NCBI RefSeq assembly: GCF_963583255.1
Contig: NC_084815.1
Span: 16,539,807-16,603,806 of the forward strand
DNA: 64,000 nt
Direction of reading: 5' to 3'
Source: Pyrus communis
Lineage: Eukaryota > Streptophyta > Magnoliopsida > Rosales > Rosaceae
In this document: one piece after another, positions 24,085 through 35,374 of the stretch
Numbering within the stretch: position 1 is the first letter of the stretch
How the letters are laid out: each line of letters opens with the position of its first letter
Program-made: the position numbers and the translations under genes
The notes under the pieces: generated by a model
What the model was told of the DNA's origin: nothing
The model's database searches: none
Seen by the model: only the letters and a program-made list of their open reading frames with translations

Positions 24085-25240
24085 CTTGCCTCCCGGCTTT
24101 CTATATATCTTTCGATGTATATTTTTTCTTACATAAATTTATTTGTTTCCCTAGTGAGCCGGTGTTGAAGGAAGCTTAATTATAATAAAATAATAAAAAA
24201 TAATAATAACAATATTAACCTAGTTCTTGTTTCCTTCAACACAAGACGGCTAAAAGAAAAATGAGATGGATGCCTGCTATTAAAATTGTTTGGAGTTGCT
24301 TGATCGTGTGAGGCTGTGATTGCATGGGAAGTGCATGGTATTTTAAGGGTTTTGGACGAAGTCAACGGTTATGTTGTTAGAAATATGAGATGGGGATTTT
24401 GCCTATTTTCAAAGGAGAAGAGGGTTTTTAGCACGCAAAACTAACAATCTGCATGCAGCGATGTGGCTATTTTAGGAGAAATGACAAATAACTATTTAAA
24501 TAATCAGATGTCTTGTGGAAACCTAATTAAGCAATTTGTTAATTAATAAACGATTCTCTGATTTGATTATGCTTCTTTTTGATACGAAATCGTTTTCAGG
24601 TTAGTTAATTATTGACTTTATATTAATATGGCGATATGGTTAATTTATCGTTAAACTTGTCAATCAACTGTAATTTTAAACAGGATGATCATGGACATTG
24701 TACTTGGACTAGCTTTAGATTATACTGTAATCACGCAAATGCACAAGCGTTAACATGTATCATGGCTCACCAAACACTAGTACCGTTTCTAGTTTTCACT
24801 GTGTATGATAATGTAGGTTACATGTACATAGAGTTCATGACAATGAAGGCCCCCGGCGGGCGGAGGAGGTAGTCTGTGTTTATAAAACAGTAATATAGAA
24901 AGCATATTGAATCAACAAGAAAATTCCTCAACATGAGAAAATTATATTGTTCTCAATATCATTACTAGTCATAAAAAAGGAGGCACTAATTTGCACCACA
25001 TTGTACCATTAACAAACTCTACAACTTCAAGTTTGGCAAAACTCATTACTCAAAACTCTACCGAAATTTGCACCGACCCATAACTTGATCAGGCATCGAA
25101 GAGTTATTGTCCGACATGTTTACTCGGATGAATTTGGTCAATACTTAATCTTCAAATATGATTTGTCTACATGAATGATCCACATGTTTACAGGTCACAA
25201 GTTCTGTCACAACAATATAAACATAACATAGACCAGTTTG
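24085..25240. other. Phytocyanin 5' flank and intergenic DNA
   Basis: AT-rich. Upstream of the phytocyanin ATG, read on the minus strand, are AT-rich TATA-like stretches near 24110-24190 but none stands out. No other gene seen. Confidence 0.5.
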
Positions 25241-25664
25241 GAATTGATGTGTTTTAAGAATAATTAGCTGTAAAATAAAGTAGATAGGCGTTTGATAAAC
25301 AATATTTGTTAAAGTGTTGTGAGTATGAAAAAAAGTGTAAAAGCGTTTGGTAAAATTTCACGAAGGATTGATATAATTATATCCAATGACCAAATTGGAC
25401 ATGGTTGTGAGGGTGGTGGCAGCTGGGGTGGTGGTGATGGTAGCAGCAATGGTGGTAGTGCCAATAGTAGGGTGTGGTGGTTGGGGTGCAAAGATAAAAA
25501 TGGGGGTAGGGGTGGCGGTAGTGGTGGTGGACAGTGGCGGATCCAGGAAAAAATATTCGGAGGGTCACTTGTAAAATTCACAAATATTTCTTAGACATAT
25601 AACCTTAAAAATTAAACCATGTTTCCATCATTCGTAATTTATACAAGAAATAACAATACAAGTT

Positions 25665-25853
25665 ACAATTATCCTTCATTATCAATGGAAGAAAAAACAT
25701 TGCTCTCGATATAAACCACTATGCTATCACTCAACCACTGATCTTCCATTCGGAGACTTTTCTAAATATTCATAGTGAAAAATGCTTTTTCCATTGAAGT
25801 GTTGAAGCAATAGCAACAAGTATAACCAAAACCAATGTAATTAGCAAATACAC
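25665..25853 (-). pseudogene. hAT transposase dimerisation domain, frameshifted
   Basis: The minus strand reads VYLLITLVLVILVAIAST, then after a 1-nt frame change SMEKAFFTMNI, a stop, and MEDQWLSDSIVVYIESNVF. This matches the C-terminal dimerisation region of hAT transposases as I know it (ERAFSAM-type motif, then an RM-x-DQW-x-x-D block). No other transposase domain is recognisable. The fragment is inactive. Confidence 0.7.
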
Positions 25854-25885
25854 ATAATTATAAACTCATACAAACCAACTCCTCA

Positions 25886-26522
25886 TGTGACATCCCACAT
25901 CGCCCAGAGGAGTGATCCTTATATGTATATTCCCATCCCTATCTAGCACGAGGCCTTTTGGGAGCTCACTGGCTTCAGATTTCATAGGAACTCCGAAGTT
26001 AAGCGAGAAGGGGGCTAGAGCAATCCCATGATGGGTGACCCACTGGGAAGTTGCTCGTGAGTTCCCAAAAACAAAACCGTGAGGGAATGGTAAGCCCAAA
26101 GCGGACAATATCGTGCTACGGTGGTGGAGCGGGCCCGGGAAGTGGTCCCCCCCGGGCCGGGATGTGACAATTGGTATCAGAGCCTAACCCTGGTCGCGTG
26201 TGTGCCGACGAGGACGTCGGGCCCCTAAGGGGGGTGGATTGTGACATCCCACATCGCCCAGAGGAGTGATCCTTATATGTATATTCCCATCCCTACCTAG
26301 CACGAGGCATTTTGGGAGCTCACTGGCTTCGGATTTCGTAGGAACTCCGAAGTTAAGCGAGAAGGGGGCTAGAGCAATCCCATGATGGGTGACCCACTGG
26401 GAAGTTGCTCGTGAGTTCCCAAAAACAAAACCGTGAGAGAATGGTAAGCCCAAAGAGGACAATATCGTGCTACGGTGGTGGAGCAGGCCCGGGAAGTGGT
26501 CCCCCTGGGCCGGGATGTGACA
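25886..26522 (+). mobile_element. Complete Cassandra TRIM retrotransposon
   Basis: Two near-identical LTRs, 25886-26169 and 26240-26522, both start and end with TGTGACA. Just inside the left LTR is the methionine tRNA primer site TGGTATCAGAGCC (26172-26184); just before the right LTR is a purine tract (AAGGGGGGTGGAT). The internal part is only about 70 bp and noncoding. The 5-mer CCTCA flanks both sides (25881-25885 and 26523-26527), an exact target duplication. The LTRs contain 5S rRNA-like sequence, the hallmark of Cassandra. It must rely on proteins of other elements. Few LTR differences suggest a relatively young insertion. Confidence 0.95.
25950..26070 (+). promoter_or_regulatory. 5S rRNA-like region in the left Cassandra LTR
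   Basis: Matches the plant 5S rRNA gene over the internal promoter: GAACTCCGAAGTTAAGCGAG (A box AGTTAAGCGAG at 25997-26007) and GATGGGTGACCC (C box, 26030-26041), then CTGGGAAGT. The right LTR repeats it about 354 bp later. It is not a functional 5S gene; it may direct RNA polymerase III transcription of the element. Confidence 0.85.
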
Positions 26523-27240
26523 CCTCACACAAAACTCAACTCATTCAATAATCTAGATTAAAACTTCCTCAATTTATCAACACAAATTGAAATGAAGCTA
26601 CAAACCATAAAGTCAAGCAACTTAAAAAACGTAGTGTATATTATTTGTTGAAATATAATTACAAAAAGGATGAATACTATTATTCATTATTATTATTTCT
26701 ACATAAAAAAAGAGAGTAATTGCACTCATTGTGCTGATAGGATTCTAGACTAAACAGATTATGCCATGTATCAAAATAATACAAGATGACGTCGTTCACA
26801 AAATAGAAAAATAGGGTTTCAAGTTGTCCTCTTCGAATCGTACAAGGCCTCATACTTTGTAAGACTGCAACCGAGTAACTGACGACGATCTCAGTGAAAT
26901 ACAAGGGAAATCATTTCTGAATTTCAGACTTTGGATTCTGTTTTGGCCGATAAATTGCCAATTTTGTTGAATGTGTGAAGGGCAATTCCAACCTTCAAAA
27001 GGGCAGCACCTAAGTTATCTATGGAGATTCACAAGAGTTCAGAGGGTCATCTAACCCTCCTTGCCCCTTAATGCATTTGCCCTTGGTGGTGGACCTGTTG
27101 TTGTGGTTGTGTTGGTAGTTGTAGTGGTTGTTGTGATTGTGGTGGTGGTGGCAATGGCGGTTGTAGTGGCGATGAATTATGGTGGTGGTACTTACGACGG
27201 TGGTGTAAGGTTAGTGTTTGTACTAGTAGGTGGTGGTAGT

Positions 27241-27861
27241 CGCTTTGTTCTTCAACGGATAGTGTGTTTCGAAAAAATAAATAATGTCATTTTCAAAAAA
27301 CTTAATAGTAGCCGTTGTTCTCCAATAGATAGTGTATTACAAAAATTAGAAATATTCATTAAAAGCTTTACTCTGCTTTTATAGTAGCAGTTTTAAAAAG
27401 CAACCTACATGCTACTTTTAAAAGCTATGTTTGCTTTTGGTAATAAAAAAATACCAAACAAATTGCTTCATGGTCCTGGTTGTTTTACTGTGTAATTGAA
27501 TAACCTGCGAGCTTATCCTAATTAGTTGATTCCTAACCGGGATTCTGACTCATCTGAGAAGCTTATTACTGTTGGTGGGATCTAATCTTAGGGAAGCCAT
27601 TTTTATCCAAACTAGAGTTCGTTTCTTGAACTTGACACCAGTTTTGCCCCAAGTCGATTCATTTTATGGCAAGGAAGATGAGGGGATAAAAAGACAAGTA
27701 GGCATGCTTTTGATATTTAGATACATAAACTTGGAATTCAGTGTGTAAAATGGGCAAGTTAGCTTCCCGATTACTTTTGGGTTTTCAGATTGTACCAAAA
27801 TGTTGAGATGTCGAGCTTATATCAAATAAGCAACAGCTCTAAAGTCAATATCAACAACCAT
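27241..27861. other. Intergenic DNA, repeat flank
   Basis: Includes AGCAGTTTTAAAAAGCAAC-like text near 27380-27430 that looks like the end of a noncoding DNA transposon. No gene seen. Confidence 0.5.
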
Positions 27862-28042
27862 GAGCTGGTAACCCAGTAGTAAAGTACGGATTACGAGATT
27901 TTTTTAAAACTAAAAATTGGAGATTTTGGGTTCAAAACCCGCAGGTGGGCTGGAAGTCAGACTTGTGGTTAGAAAAGGCTAAAATATCTCTGTAAATCTT
28001 TTTAGGTCCTAGAAGGGTGGAGCCACTAGTTGTCCCCTTTTT
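27862..28042 (+). mobile_element. tRNA-derived SINE (Au-like)
   Basis: A 181-bp segment with an A-box-like TGGTAACCCAGTAGT near its start, a B-box-like GGGTTCAAAACCC about 60 nt later, and a short T run at its end. It is flanked by GTCAATATCAACAACCAT (27844-27861) and GTCGATATCAACCAT (28043-28057), nearly equal direct repeats. Length, T-ending and repeats fit the Au SINE family as I recall it; the family name is from memory. Confidence 0.55.
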
Positions 28043-28057
28043 GTCGATATCAACCAT

Positions 28058-28628
28058 TGAATATTGTGATTTTGTTATATGCTTTCTGACGATGAACAAT
28101 CGTTATTATTCAGTTGCTATTAGCATTAATCGGTCAGTGGCTTTACCTAGATGTATCATTCTAGTTTGTGAATGCAAAACCTGCTTTTATGCAAACACTT
28201 CTTCGATCCTTTCAATTATTTTTTCGTAACAGAAAGTGAAGAAGCTTTCATTAGCTGGCCAGGAACAGAAGGATGCAAAGTCAATTGACAGGAAAGCCTG
28301 ATTGCTTTTTGTGTTGATAAGATTCTTAGGCAGAGGTCTTTCTCATACGGATGACTCGTTTTTCTTTCCTTCCCACCTTCCATTTTTATGGGTGACAAAC
28401 CGACAATTATTAAGGTCGTAAAATGTTTTTCTGATTTTCTTTTCATACAATGTGCTATTTTTCCTATTCTACTTGTGTGCTTCATGTCGTTAGTAAACAG
28501 AACGCAGGAACGCAATTGCCAAACAGCAACAAAGTGTCAAAGGGATACAAAAACATCCACCGGCTCAAGTTTGACTAAACAAACACTCCTATCCCTTATT
28601 CCGTCGATTCCTTCATTCATTTCTGAGC
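28058..28628. other. 3' flank of the arabinogalactan peptide gene
   Basis: The last 100-200 bp before 28629 would be 3' UTR of the minus-strand gene. Otherwise no recognisable content. Confidence 0.45.
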
Positions 28629-28723
28629 TCAGAAGTCGGGAATGTCGGCGCTGTGGATGAGGTATGTGAGCACAAGAGCCAGCACCATAAGTGAGTATGC
28701 AATCCCTTGGTCAAGGTTTGTCC
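28629..28723 (-). CDS. Arabinogalactan peptide, last exon
   Basis: On the minus strand a pyrimidine-rich acceptor (TTTCTTTTTTTCAG) is followed by GG and 30 codons: TNLDQGIAYSLMVLALVLTY, then LIHSADIPDF and a stop. This closely matches the C terminus of the AGP16/20/22/41 group of small arabinogalactan peptides (DGT-x-IDQGIAY-x-LM, then ALVLTYLIH), which supplies the GPI-attachment signal. The mature product is a roughly 10-residue, heavily glycosylated cell-surface peptide. The splice phase fits a Gly codon split by the intron, as expected for the D-G-T motif. Exon 1, with the signal peptide and Ala/Pro repeats, is not found in the 0.9 kb upstream, which contains a SINE and then a 14-kb LTR element. 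The gene is either interrupted by a very long intron or broken. Confidence 0.85.
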
Positions 28724-28740
28724 CTGAAAAAAAGAAAGTA

Positions 28741-28880
28741 AACCACCCGGTGAATACCACTCAACCATGAAACTTGGGCTAACAATAATGTGGTTCAAAT
28801 TCGCATTTGGCAAGAATCGAACCTAAGATATCTCACTTACAAGTGAAGAAGAATACTATTAGATCATAGTACTAAGTGGC
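28741..28880 (-). mobile_element. tRNA-derived SINE-like element in the AGP upstream side
   Basis: Read on the minus strand it runs CCACTTAGTACTATGATC, then 'cacttgtaagtgagat', then a B-box-like AGGTTCGATTCTTGCC (28809-28824), then 'aatttgaaccacattattg'. I recall this as a common SINE-like repeat of Rosaceae introns and spacers. No target duplication was resolved. Confidence 0.5.
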
Positions 28881-29640
28881 CTTTGAACAAACCCTCAATC
28901 CGGGAAATCTTTAGAACCTTTGGGCCCTTTAGTATTCTACTTAAGAATTGGAGTAAAAAATTACTTTTTCATAAAAACTTGATATAACTCTTATTTTGTG
29001 ACTTATTATTAGATTTAGTCCACTTTGTTGAGTTAGCTCCATTAAGTGATTATCCACACTAACTTTGATTTACCATTTTATTAAATTGTGATAAATGCTA
29101 TTCCGTATTTATAAGTTTATCTTTTACTCAATTTTATGATTAAATATTTTTTCTTCTTTTTACTACTCGTAATTCGTTTTTCAATTTGTTCTTCTACCTT
29201 CAATGTGTTAACTAATTTATGTTGTAGGTATTATATATATTAGCATATATACTAGAATGAGTTTATAAATGTATGGAAGATGAAATTTCTTTAAACCATT
29301 TTCATGGATGATAAACATTTAATATTTTTATTTATTTTTGTAGATACTTTATCACAGGTTAAATTTATTTTATCAACATATGGTATAGATATCTTATATG
29401 ATGATATATATAATTTCTTTTAGTTATTTTCCATGAAAGTGGTTATTTTCATATTTAAACATTTAAATCAAGATTTTGAGTATAGATGTATAAATCAAGA
29501 AATTTAATTAAAGTTAAAAGATAAGAAAACTGGACTAAATCGTACAACAACTCAAATTTTTTTACCTATAGCAACGTACCTTTTCTATGACTCAAAAATA
29601 ATTTTTGAGTTTAAAAAAAATTGTACAGCGAAGAGGATCT
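28881..29640. other. AT-rich DNA, possible AGP intron or upstream region
   Basis: Very AT-rich with TATATA stretches; no exon for the arabinogalactan peptide or any other gene seen. Confidence 0.5.
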
Positions 29641-31765
29641 TGTGACAGTCCGTCTTGAATGGGTATATTATTTTATCCTTGCTAGCATGGAATGACGATT
29701 TTACCCTTGAATGTTAAATGACGTTGTGTGACATGCACTTTGGTTGTGGACCAAATAAGTTTAGTCCAACTTGTTTGGACCCAATTAGAACTAAAGGACT
29801 AAAGGTTTTGTTTTGGTTGGTGACCCAACGAGGACCACACACACACACACACCCTCAACCCGTGTACTCTCTTTTTCATCTCTCTCGGATTTTCTTCCAT
29901 TTCCGTACAATTGTACGGACAAACCTCAAACCAACCTTTCCAGTCGCAGATCGAGATCGTTGTTGGTGTTTTTGGACTCCTTGCAAGCTCAAGAGTTGAT
30001 CCATACCTTTGGTTGGACGTGAAACCTTCGAAAACCCTAGTTTCTCGTGAACTTCGATTTGGGTACTATTCATGCAATCGTGATGTTTTTGGAAGTTTTT
30101 AAGCTTCTAGGGAACTTTAGAACATCTTCACGAAGCTTGGAGAAGAAAAAACGAAGTGTTTTGGACGTCAGGAAGTTGAGTTTGGTGAGTTTCAAGTTTG
30201 GTTGGATTATTGTGGGTTTTTTCGACAAGATTCCGTTGTAGTTTAGTCTTAAAAGTGGTAAGGTTTTGTTCTACTCGTTGTCAGCTTCATTTTGGTACAA
30301 ATTTCATGGTTTTGGTTAAGAAATGAGTAAGTTATCAAGCTTTGAAGTTTTTTCAGAAACCGGTGACGCAGTGGCGACCGGCTCTGGACTCCGGCTAACC
30401 AAGGAAGGAGAGGAAGAATAGTCCGTCAACTTTGACGGAATATATTAACAGCGTCAGGTATATATAACGGTATATTCCATTTTTGGACGGAATATTTCCT
30501 AACGCCGTTAGGGTTTCTGTACGTGTGCTAGGCACGTGCCTATGCGTGGCCGGCGCATGGGTGGTCGGAAAATTTTTCTAAAAATATGGGGATGTTAGTG
30601 GTGTTGAGTAGATCACGTTGGTATATTCAAACACCCCATTTGAGTAATGTATGAGAAGTTATTAGCTAGTTTTGTTTATGTGCTTTAAATTAACGTTGAT
30701 ATAGTTGTTTCGCATCTAGGCGAGACTTATCGTTAGGACGAGAGCAGTCAATCGAGGCTCGGGGGCTACAACCCTTCCACATACCAGTGAGTGGGCTTTT
30801 GGTTTTCAATGTATACCTATATACTTGGTATTTTTCCTAGAAAATGAATTTGAATGATTATACGTCTTGAAATGCCATGCAAAGCATCTGCCTATTTTAC
30901 TTATGCATTAGTAGTTGCATATATTTATGATTGGTGCTACGGACGCACAGGTAAGTGCCAGGTAAGTTTATAGATTATGGTCGTGAGATTGATGATTATG
31001 TGAGATGTGTTGAGAGCTCATAAACCTGCATCCCGGTATTAGTGCTCCCGCCCAAAGTTAGGGTATAGTCCTTCACGTGATGTTCACCTCCCGCACCATA
31101 TACTCATCTTGGATCCAAGTTAGGTGCACAGTCCTGTCGTATAGACCATTATAGGTGGTTTCGACTCGTAGGTGACCTGCGATTATTTGCAGTCTTCACG
31201 TGATCGTAGCACTTGAGCATATTTATTTACACCCAGTCCTATCGTACAGACCACTTTAGGTGGTTTTAACCCGTGTGTCGGTATATTTGCTGAGATGTGG
31301 ATTTGAGCCGTACAGGTCACGTTAGGTGACTCCGGCTAGATGGATGAGCTCTAGATTTAGCCGTACAGGTCACGTTAGATGGCTCTGGTTGATATATCAT
31401 TTGCATTGATTTATACCACCTGGCTTACATATGTTTTATGCTGCGATGTTTGACATGGCATATTGGTGAATTTTTCTATTCTGAGAATGGTTGTGGTATA
31501 TGTATATATTCTATTTTCTGGGAAATTATACAGGTTTTACGGCGAGGGGTTAGAACTTTTGAGAAATGAAATGATTTTGAAAAGCTTTGTTTTGCCCACT
31601 CACACTTCTGTTTTGCGCCCCTCCAGGTTCTAGTTAAGAGTGTTTTTTGGTGGCTTGCAAGGAATCTACGGCAGCTCTGACACATTATCACCATTGTATG
31701 GTCACCTTTGGGTGTCATATAATTAGTATTTGTCTTGTTAGACTACACTTAGGCTACTTATGCTC
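29641..31765 (+). repeat. Left LTR of the chromovirus-like element, 3'-truncated
   Basis: Starts TGTGACAGTCCGTC and runs parallel to 41761-43892 with frequent substitutions and small indels. It stops after GGCTACTTATGCTC, where the other copy continues for another ~163 bp. It contains a CACACA run near 29837, and several 'cgtacaggtcacgttaggtgactcc'-type short repeats around 31120-31390. Confidence 0.85.
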
Positions 31766-33617
31766 TGATGTGAAATATTCTAACACACAAATTAAACCCT
31801 ATAATTGTAGTATGTGTAAGTAGCGATCGTTCTAGGCCGGAGATTAGAAAGGATGCTAATCTACTCTAATTAAACTCTAAAACACTAAACTAGATTGAAA
31901 AACAGAAAACTAGACTCCAATAACTCAAAATAAGCTAAATTGACTCAAAACACACAAACTAAGTTAAATTGACTCAAAACAGGACCTAAGGATTAATTTG
32001 GACGAATTTTAACTTATGTTGACTCAAAACACTAAAAGAAACAAATTAAAACAGATTCTAACTAATTTGACACAACAAAGTAAAGGGGGATTGGATTTTG
32101 GACGAAATTAAGGTAAAAACAAGTAGATTGTAAACTTAAACTAAGTTGCACGAAATTGGGGTGAATGGATGGGTGATAAGCTAACTAGAGGGTCCTTCTC
32201 CACACATGACACACTTGCATACAAATTGATTTCCAGTTGCTTTTTCAATAAACCATGAACCTCAACACCCCAGATTAACCGTGAACAACACTAATTAACC
32301 CTCAGATTTTCCTTAAGTCATTGAATTCGATGGGATACGCATCGGCAACCAAATTATTCTTCAATAGTTCCCTACATGAACAACATAATAGAGATACAAT
32401 CAAAGATCATTAAGCTTTGTGAAAATCATAAGCATTGACAAAACATTCGTAACTATGAACAACATGATACTCCTACCAGGAATTTACTTAACATGATCGT
32501 GACCAGCAACCTCCACTACTTGTGAATATAAGTTCATAACGATTATGTGAAAGTCCTTTATATTCTAGCATCAAATTCATGCATGCAAACTAAGCGGGCC
32601 CTCTTAATCAACACACAAGAATAAGTTATCAATCAAGCAGTTAAGCAAATTGTATTCACGATTTATGAAATCACAACTGGAGGTAATCAATTCATATTGC
32701 AAATATAATCATGGTTTCAAAGTCTCCTCTAGCTAAAACAAGTTTAGCTCCTCATGTTCGCAAAACAAGGATAATTAAAATTTAACATTGAAACAAAAGA
32801 TTGAATACACCTGGAAATGCTCCAACAATCCAAGCTTGAATGGTAAGCACGTCCCAGGGTCCTCATTCTTCTTCTTTGTTGCGGCACAAGGTGTGGGTGA
32901 AGGTTTGAGTGATGAATTGTATGAAAGAATGGCTGAAAGTATGAATTGGTAGTGAATGGATCCCCCAAAAGCTGTGGCAAGGCTCTTATTTATATGGGGA
33001 GGAAAAACAAGGCCTAACTTAATTTGGTAAACAGGTTTTGGTCCCAAATCCACAAGGAAAAGGAGAAATAAATGTCATAATCCTTGGGATAAAGGGAAAG
33101 GATATGCGGCAACCTAGAAAGAAAGGGGAATGTGCTTCCTTGTGTGGCAATGAAGGAATTTCAAATGGATAGGTGCGGCATCCCTCTTTGACTGGAATTA
33201 GGGCTTCTAGAACTTATATTTAAGTGTCCTAAATTAATTAGGAACCCTCCTTGTAGCTGGGAAATAAGTAGGAAAAGATTAGGATTGACTAAGTCAAAAT
33301 AAGGAAGTTTGACTCTTGTTTCCTTCTTTGTAGCTGATTCCTTTTCTTCCAAGTCTTGAATTAATTTCTTCCATCTCTTTAGCACATTCCTAGCCTCTCT
33401 TGATCTTCAATTTCGTCCATCCACCTTGCTTCATGCATATGCTATCCATTCCAAGCCCAAAATTGCTCCAAAATGCACCAAAATGCACTTTCTTGCCTCT
33501 TTAGCCCTTTGGACCTACAAACACACGAAAATAGCTTAAAATACTAAAATAACTAAGAACTAACAACATAAATGCAAGGAAATAAGCTAACTAAGTCGCA
33601 TAAATATGCTCCTATCA
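31766..33617 (-). repeat. 3' LTR of the Athila-like element
   Basis: 1852 bp, TG...CA ends, paired with 39444-41318. Substitutions are scattered and few by eye. Confidence 0.85.
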
Positions 33618-33992
33618 AATTCCCCCACACTTAGCTTTTGCTAGTCCTCGAGCAAAATAAAACAAACAAAACAAACAAAATACAATCTAGACCTTCGAAC
33701 ATTTGCCTCAGGGATCTCTAGTGAACATGACATATTAAAAATCACTAATCCCACAGATTTTAGTTCTCTTTACACTTAAGCAAACACTTAACCACAGTCA
33801 CCACTTACTAGCTCGCATTTAATCAATTAAAACAACATTTGGAAAGTAGTACCATGCCTTAGAGAATTCCCTCAATTCCTCACTAGATATACAATTTTCA
33901 CACAGATTTTCTAACTACACTCCCGACACTAAGTATATGTGAGAAGATTGATGTAAATATGTAGACTAGCACTCATATATGTTATAACAAAG

Positions 33993-35374
33993 TGTTGACT
34001 CTAAAAATTACAAAACCTACGTGGCGCGCAGACCGAGTAACTAATAAGCTAACTATGTCCTTCGGTCGAATGCGGGGCGTGCCAACTCGTCGGCCGAGCT
34101 TGGCCGAGGAGTAAAATTTGTTGATGTCTCGTTGAGCGCGTCGTTGACTTCTCTATCTTGCGATTACGACCGAGGAAGGAACACTCTCGGTCTCTGGGTT
34201 CTATAGCCTGAAGACAAGGCTACTAATTTTGCGAAGTTCAATATCAAATTCAGCTCTTATGGTGCCGAATGTAGTAACCTGGTAACACCTCACTTTGCCC
34301 AGAAGGCTAATGAGATGACCTCTGCCAATAAGGATTCGAAAATCCTTCTCGACCGAGACTTGGATAGATAACCAGCCGGCCTCGATGCAGTGCTGTTTAT
34401 CCAAACTGAAGGTGCCTCGAGAACGGCTGATTCTACGGCAACAGTTCTGTTTATCCAAACTGAAGATGTTCGTCGGTTGCCTTCACAGTGCTGTTTATCC
34501 AAACTGAAGATGTGTTGGCGAGAAAAAGAAAATAAAAAAAATCTCAAGATGTTTTGAGAGGTTTTGCGCAGAGCAGTTGTGTGTTGAATTGGAGTTCCCT
34601 CTTCCGTTGCCATTGCATATGTATTTATAGGGCTGATTACTTGCTTGGCACGGCCTGGACGATAAACAGAGCATTTCAATTGCACCTAAAGACTTTGGAA
34701 TATTCTGAGAGTTAAAACGATGACCACATGCGAATCTGGACGTCAAATAGGGACTCTGCATTCTAATCCTATCTTATTCCAACTTTGACTTATCTTTACC
34801 CCATCACCGAATTTGTTGGATGGTCATACACGGTTCTTTTCTCATCCAAAACAATCACCTTGTTTTTCTCAATGCCTATATGCCCCACACGTTGCAGACA
34901 CCTATCCAATTTGCTATTGGAATTTATCCCACCTGCAAGTTACCTATGCATGCATGAAGACCATGCATCCCACAATTCTAATCAAACCCTATGCTGATAT
35001 ATTCAGCCGTAACCATGCATGAAGGCCATATGACAAGATGAAATCCAGTTACAATCTTGTTAGATAAAAAATCTATTTGTTGATGTAATTAAACTCCAAG
35101 ATAACTACTCTGATGGATAATATCTGGATATCTTTAATCAGAATAATTATCGTGAAATTTAATAAAAACATCTTTATCCTAGGAGCGGTTCAAATATTTT
35201 GTCCATCCAATGCCGAACCGATTATGTACAATCGGGCCCAAACACAAAGAAAGCATTTTCTAGAATTATTAATATAATATGTATATGATCTCATGAACGG
35301 AATGTTACTACTTAGAAGTGAGAACCAGGGATTCCATATGTTCATACCAATTTCAAAATCCACATATTGAAACA
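33993..35374. repeat. LTR-like block inside the Athila-like element
   Basis: A GC-richer block bounded by TGTTGA and GAAACA interrupts otherwise continuous Athila-type noncoding sequence. It contains three copies of a unit around TGTTTATCCAAACTGAAG (near 34388, 34448 and 34493). It is probably a solo LTR of another element. A target duplication was not identified and the ends are approximate. Confidence 0.45.

Larger units (their letters stand above)
25532..27085 (-). mobile_element. hAT-like DNA transposon remnant
   Basis: The left end begins CAGTGGCGGATCCAGG, the same terminal phrase as the element at 55433-56043. The right end TGCATTTGCCCTTG is a degraded inverse of it. Identical 8-mers GTGGTGGA flank both sides (25524-25531 and 27086-27093), the target size expected for hAT, although they sit in GGT-rich DNA. 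A hAT dimerisation-domain remnant is read on the minus strand near the left end. A Cassandra TRIM (637 bp) has inserted inside; without it the element is about 0.9 kb. Confidence 0.65.
25402..27240. repeat. GGT-rich tract split by a transposon
   Basis: GGT/GTG-rich triplet text occupies 25402-25531 and resumes at 27086-27240. The two parts look like one tract interrupted by the element at 25532-27085. Outer flanks (near 25300-25370 and 27360-27480) contain 'gcgtttggta'-like and 'taccaaac'-like phrases in opposite orientation, so the whole may be a larger noncoding DNA transposon. Confidence 0.65.

Noticed and set aside
25309..25594. Gly-rich and Pro/His-rich ORFs
   Set aside because: Translations of the GGT triplet tract in several frames.
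25866..26528. Minus-strand ORFs of 80 and 114 residues that share sequence (FGNSRATSQWVTHHG...)
   Set aside because: They are the antisense of the 5S-like regions of the two Cassandra LTRs, which explains both the open frames and their similarity.
29718..30241. Short ORFs repeated at 41838-42142
   Set aside because: They occur in both LTR copies of the chromovirus-like element and show no domain; LTR sequence, not genes.
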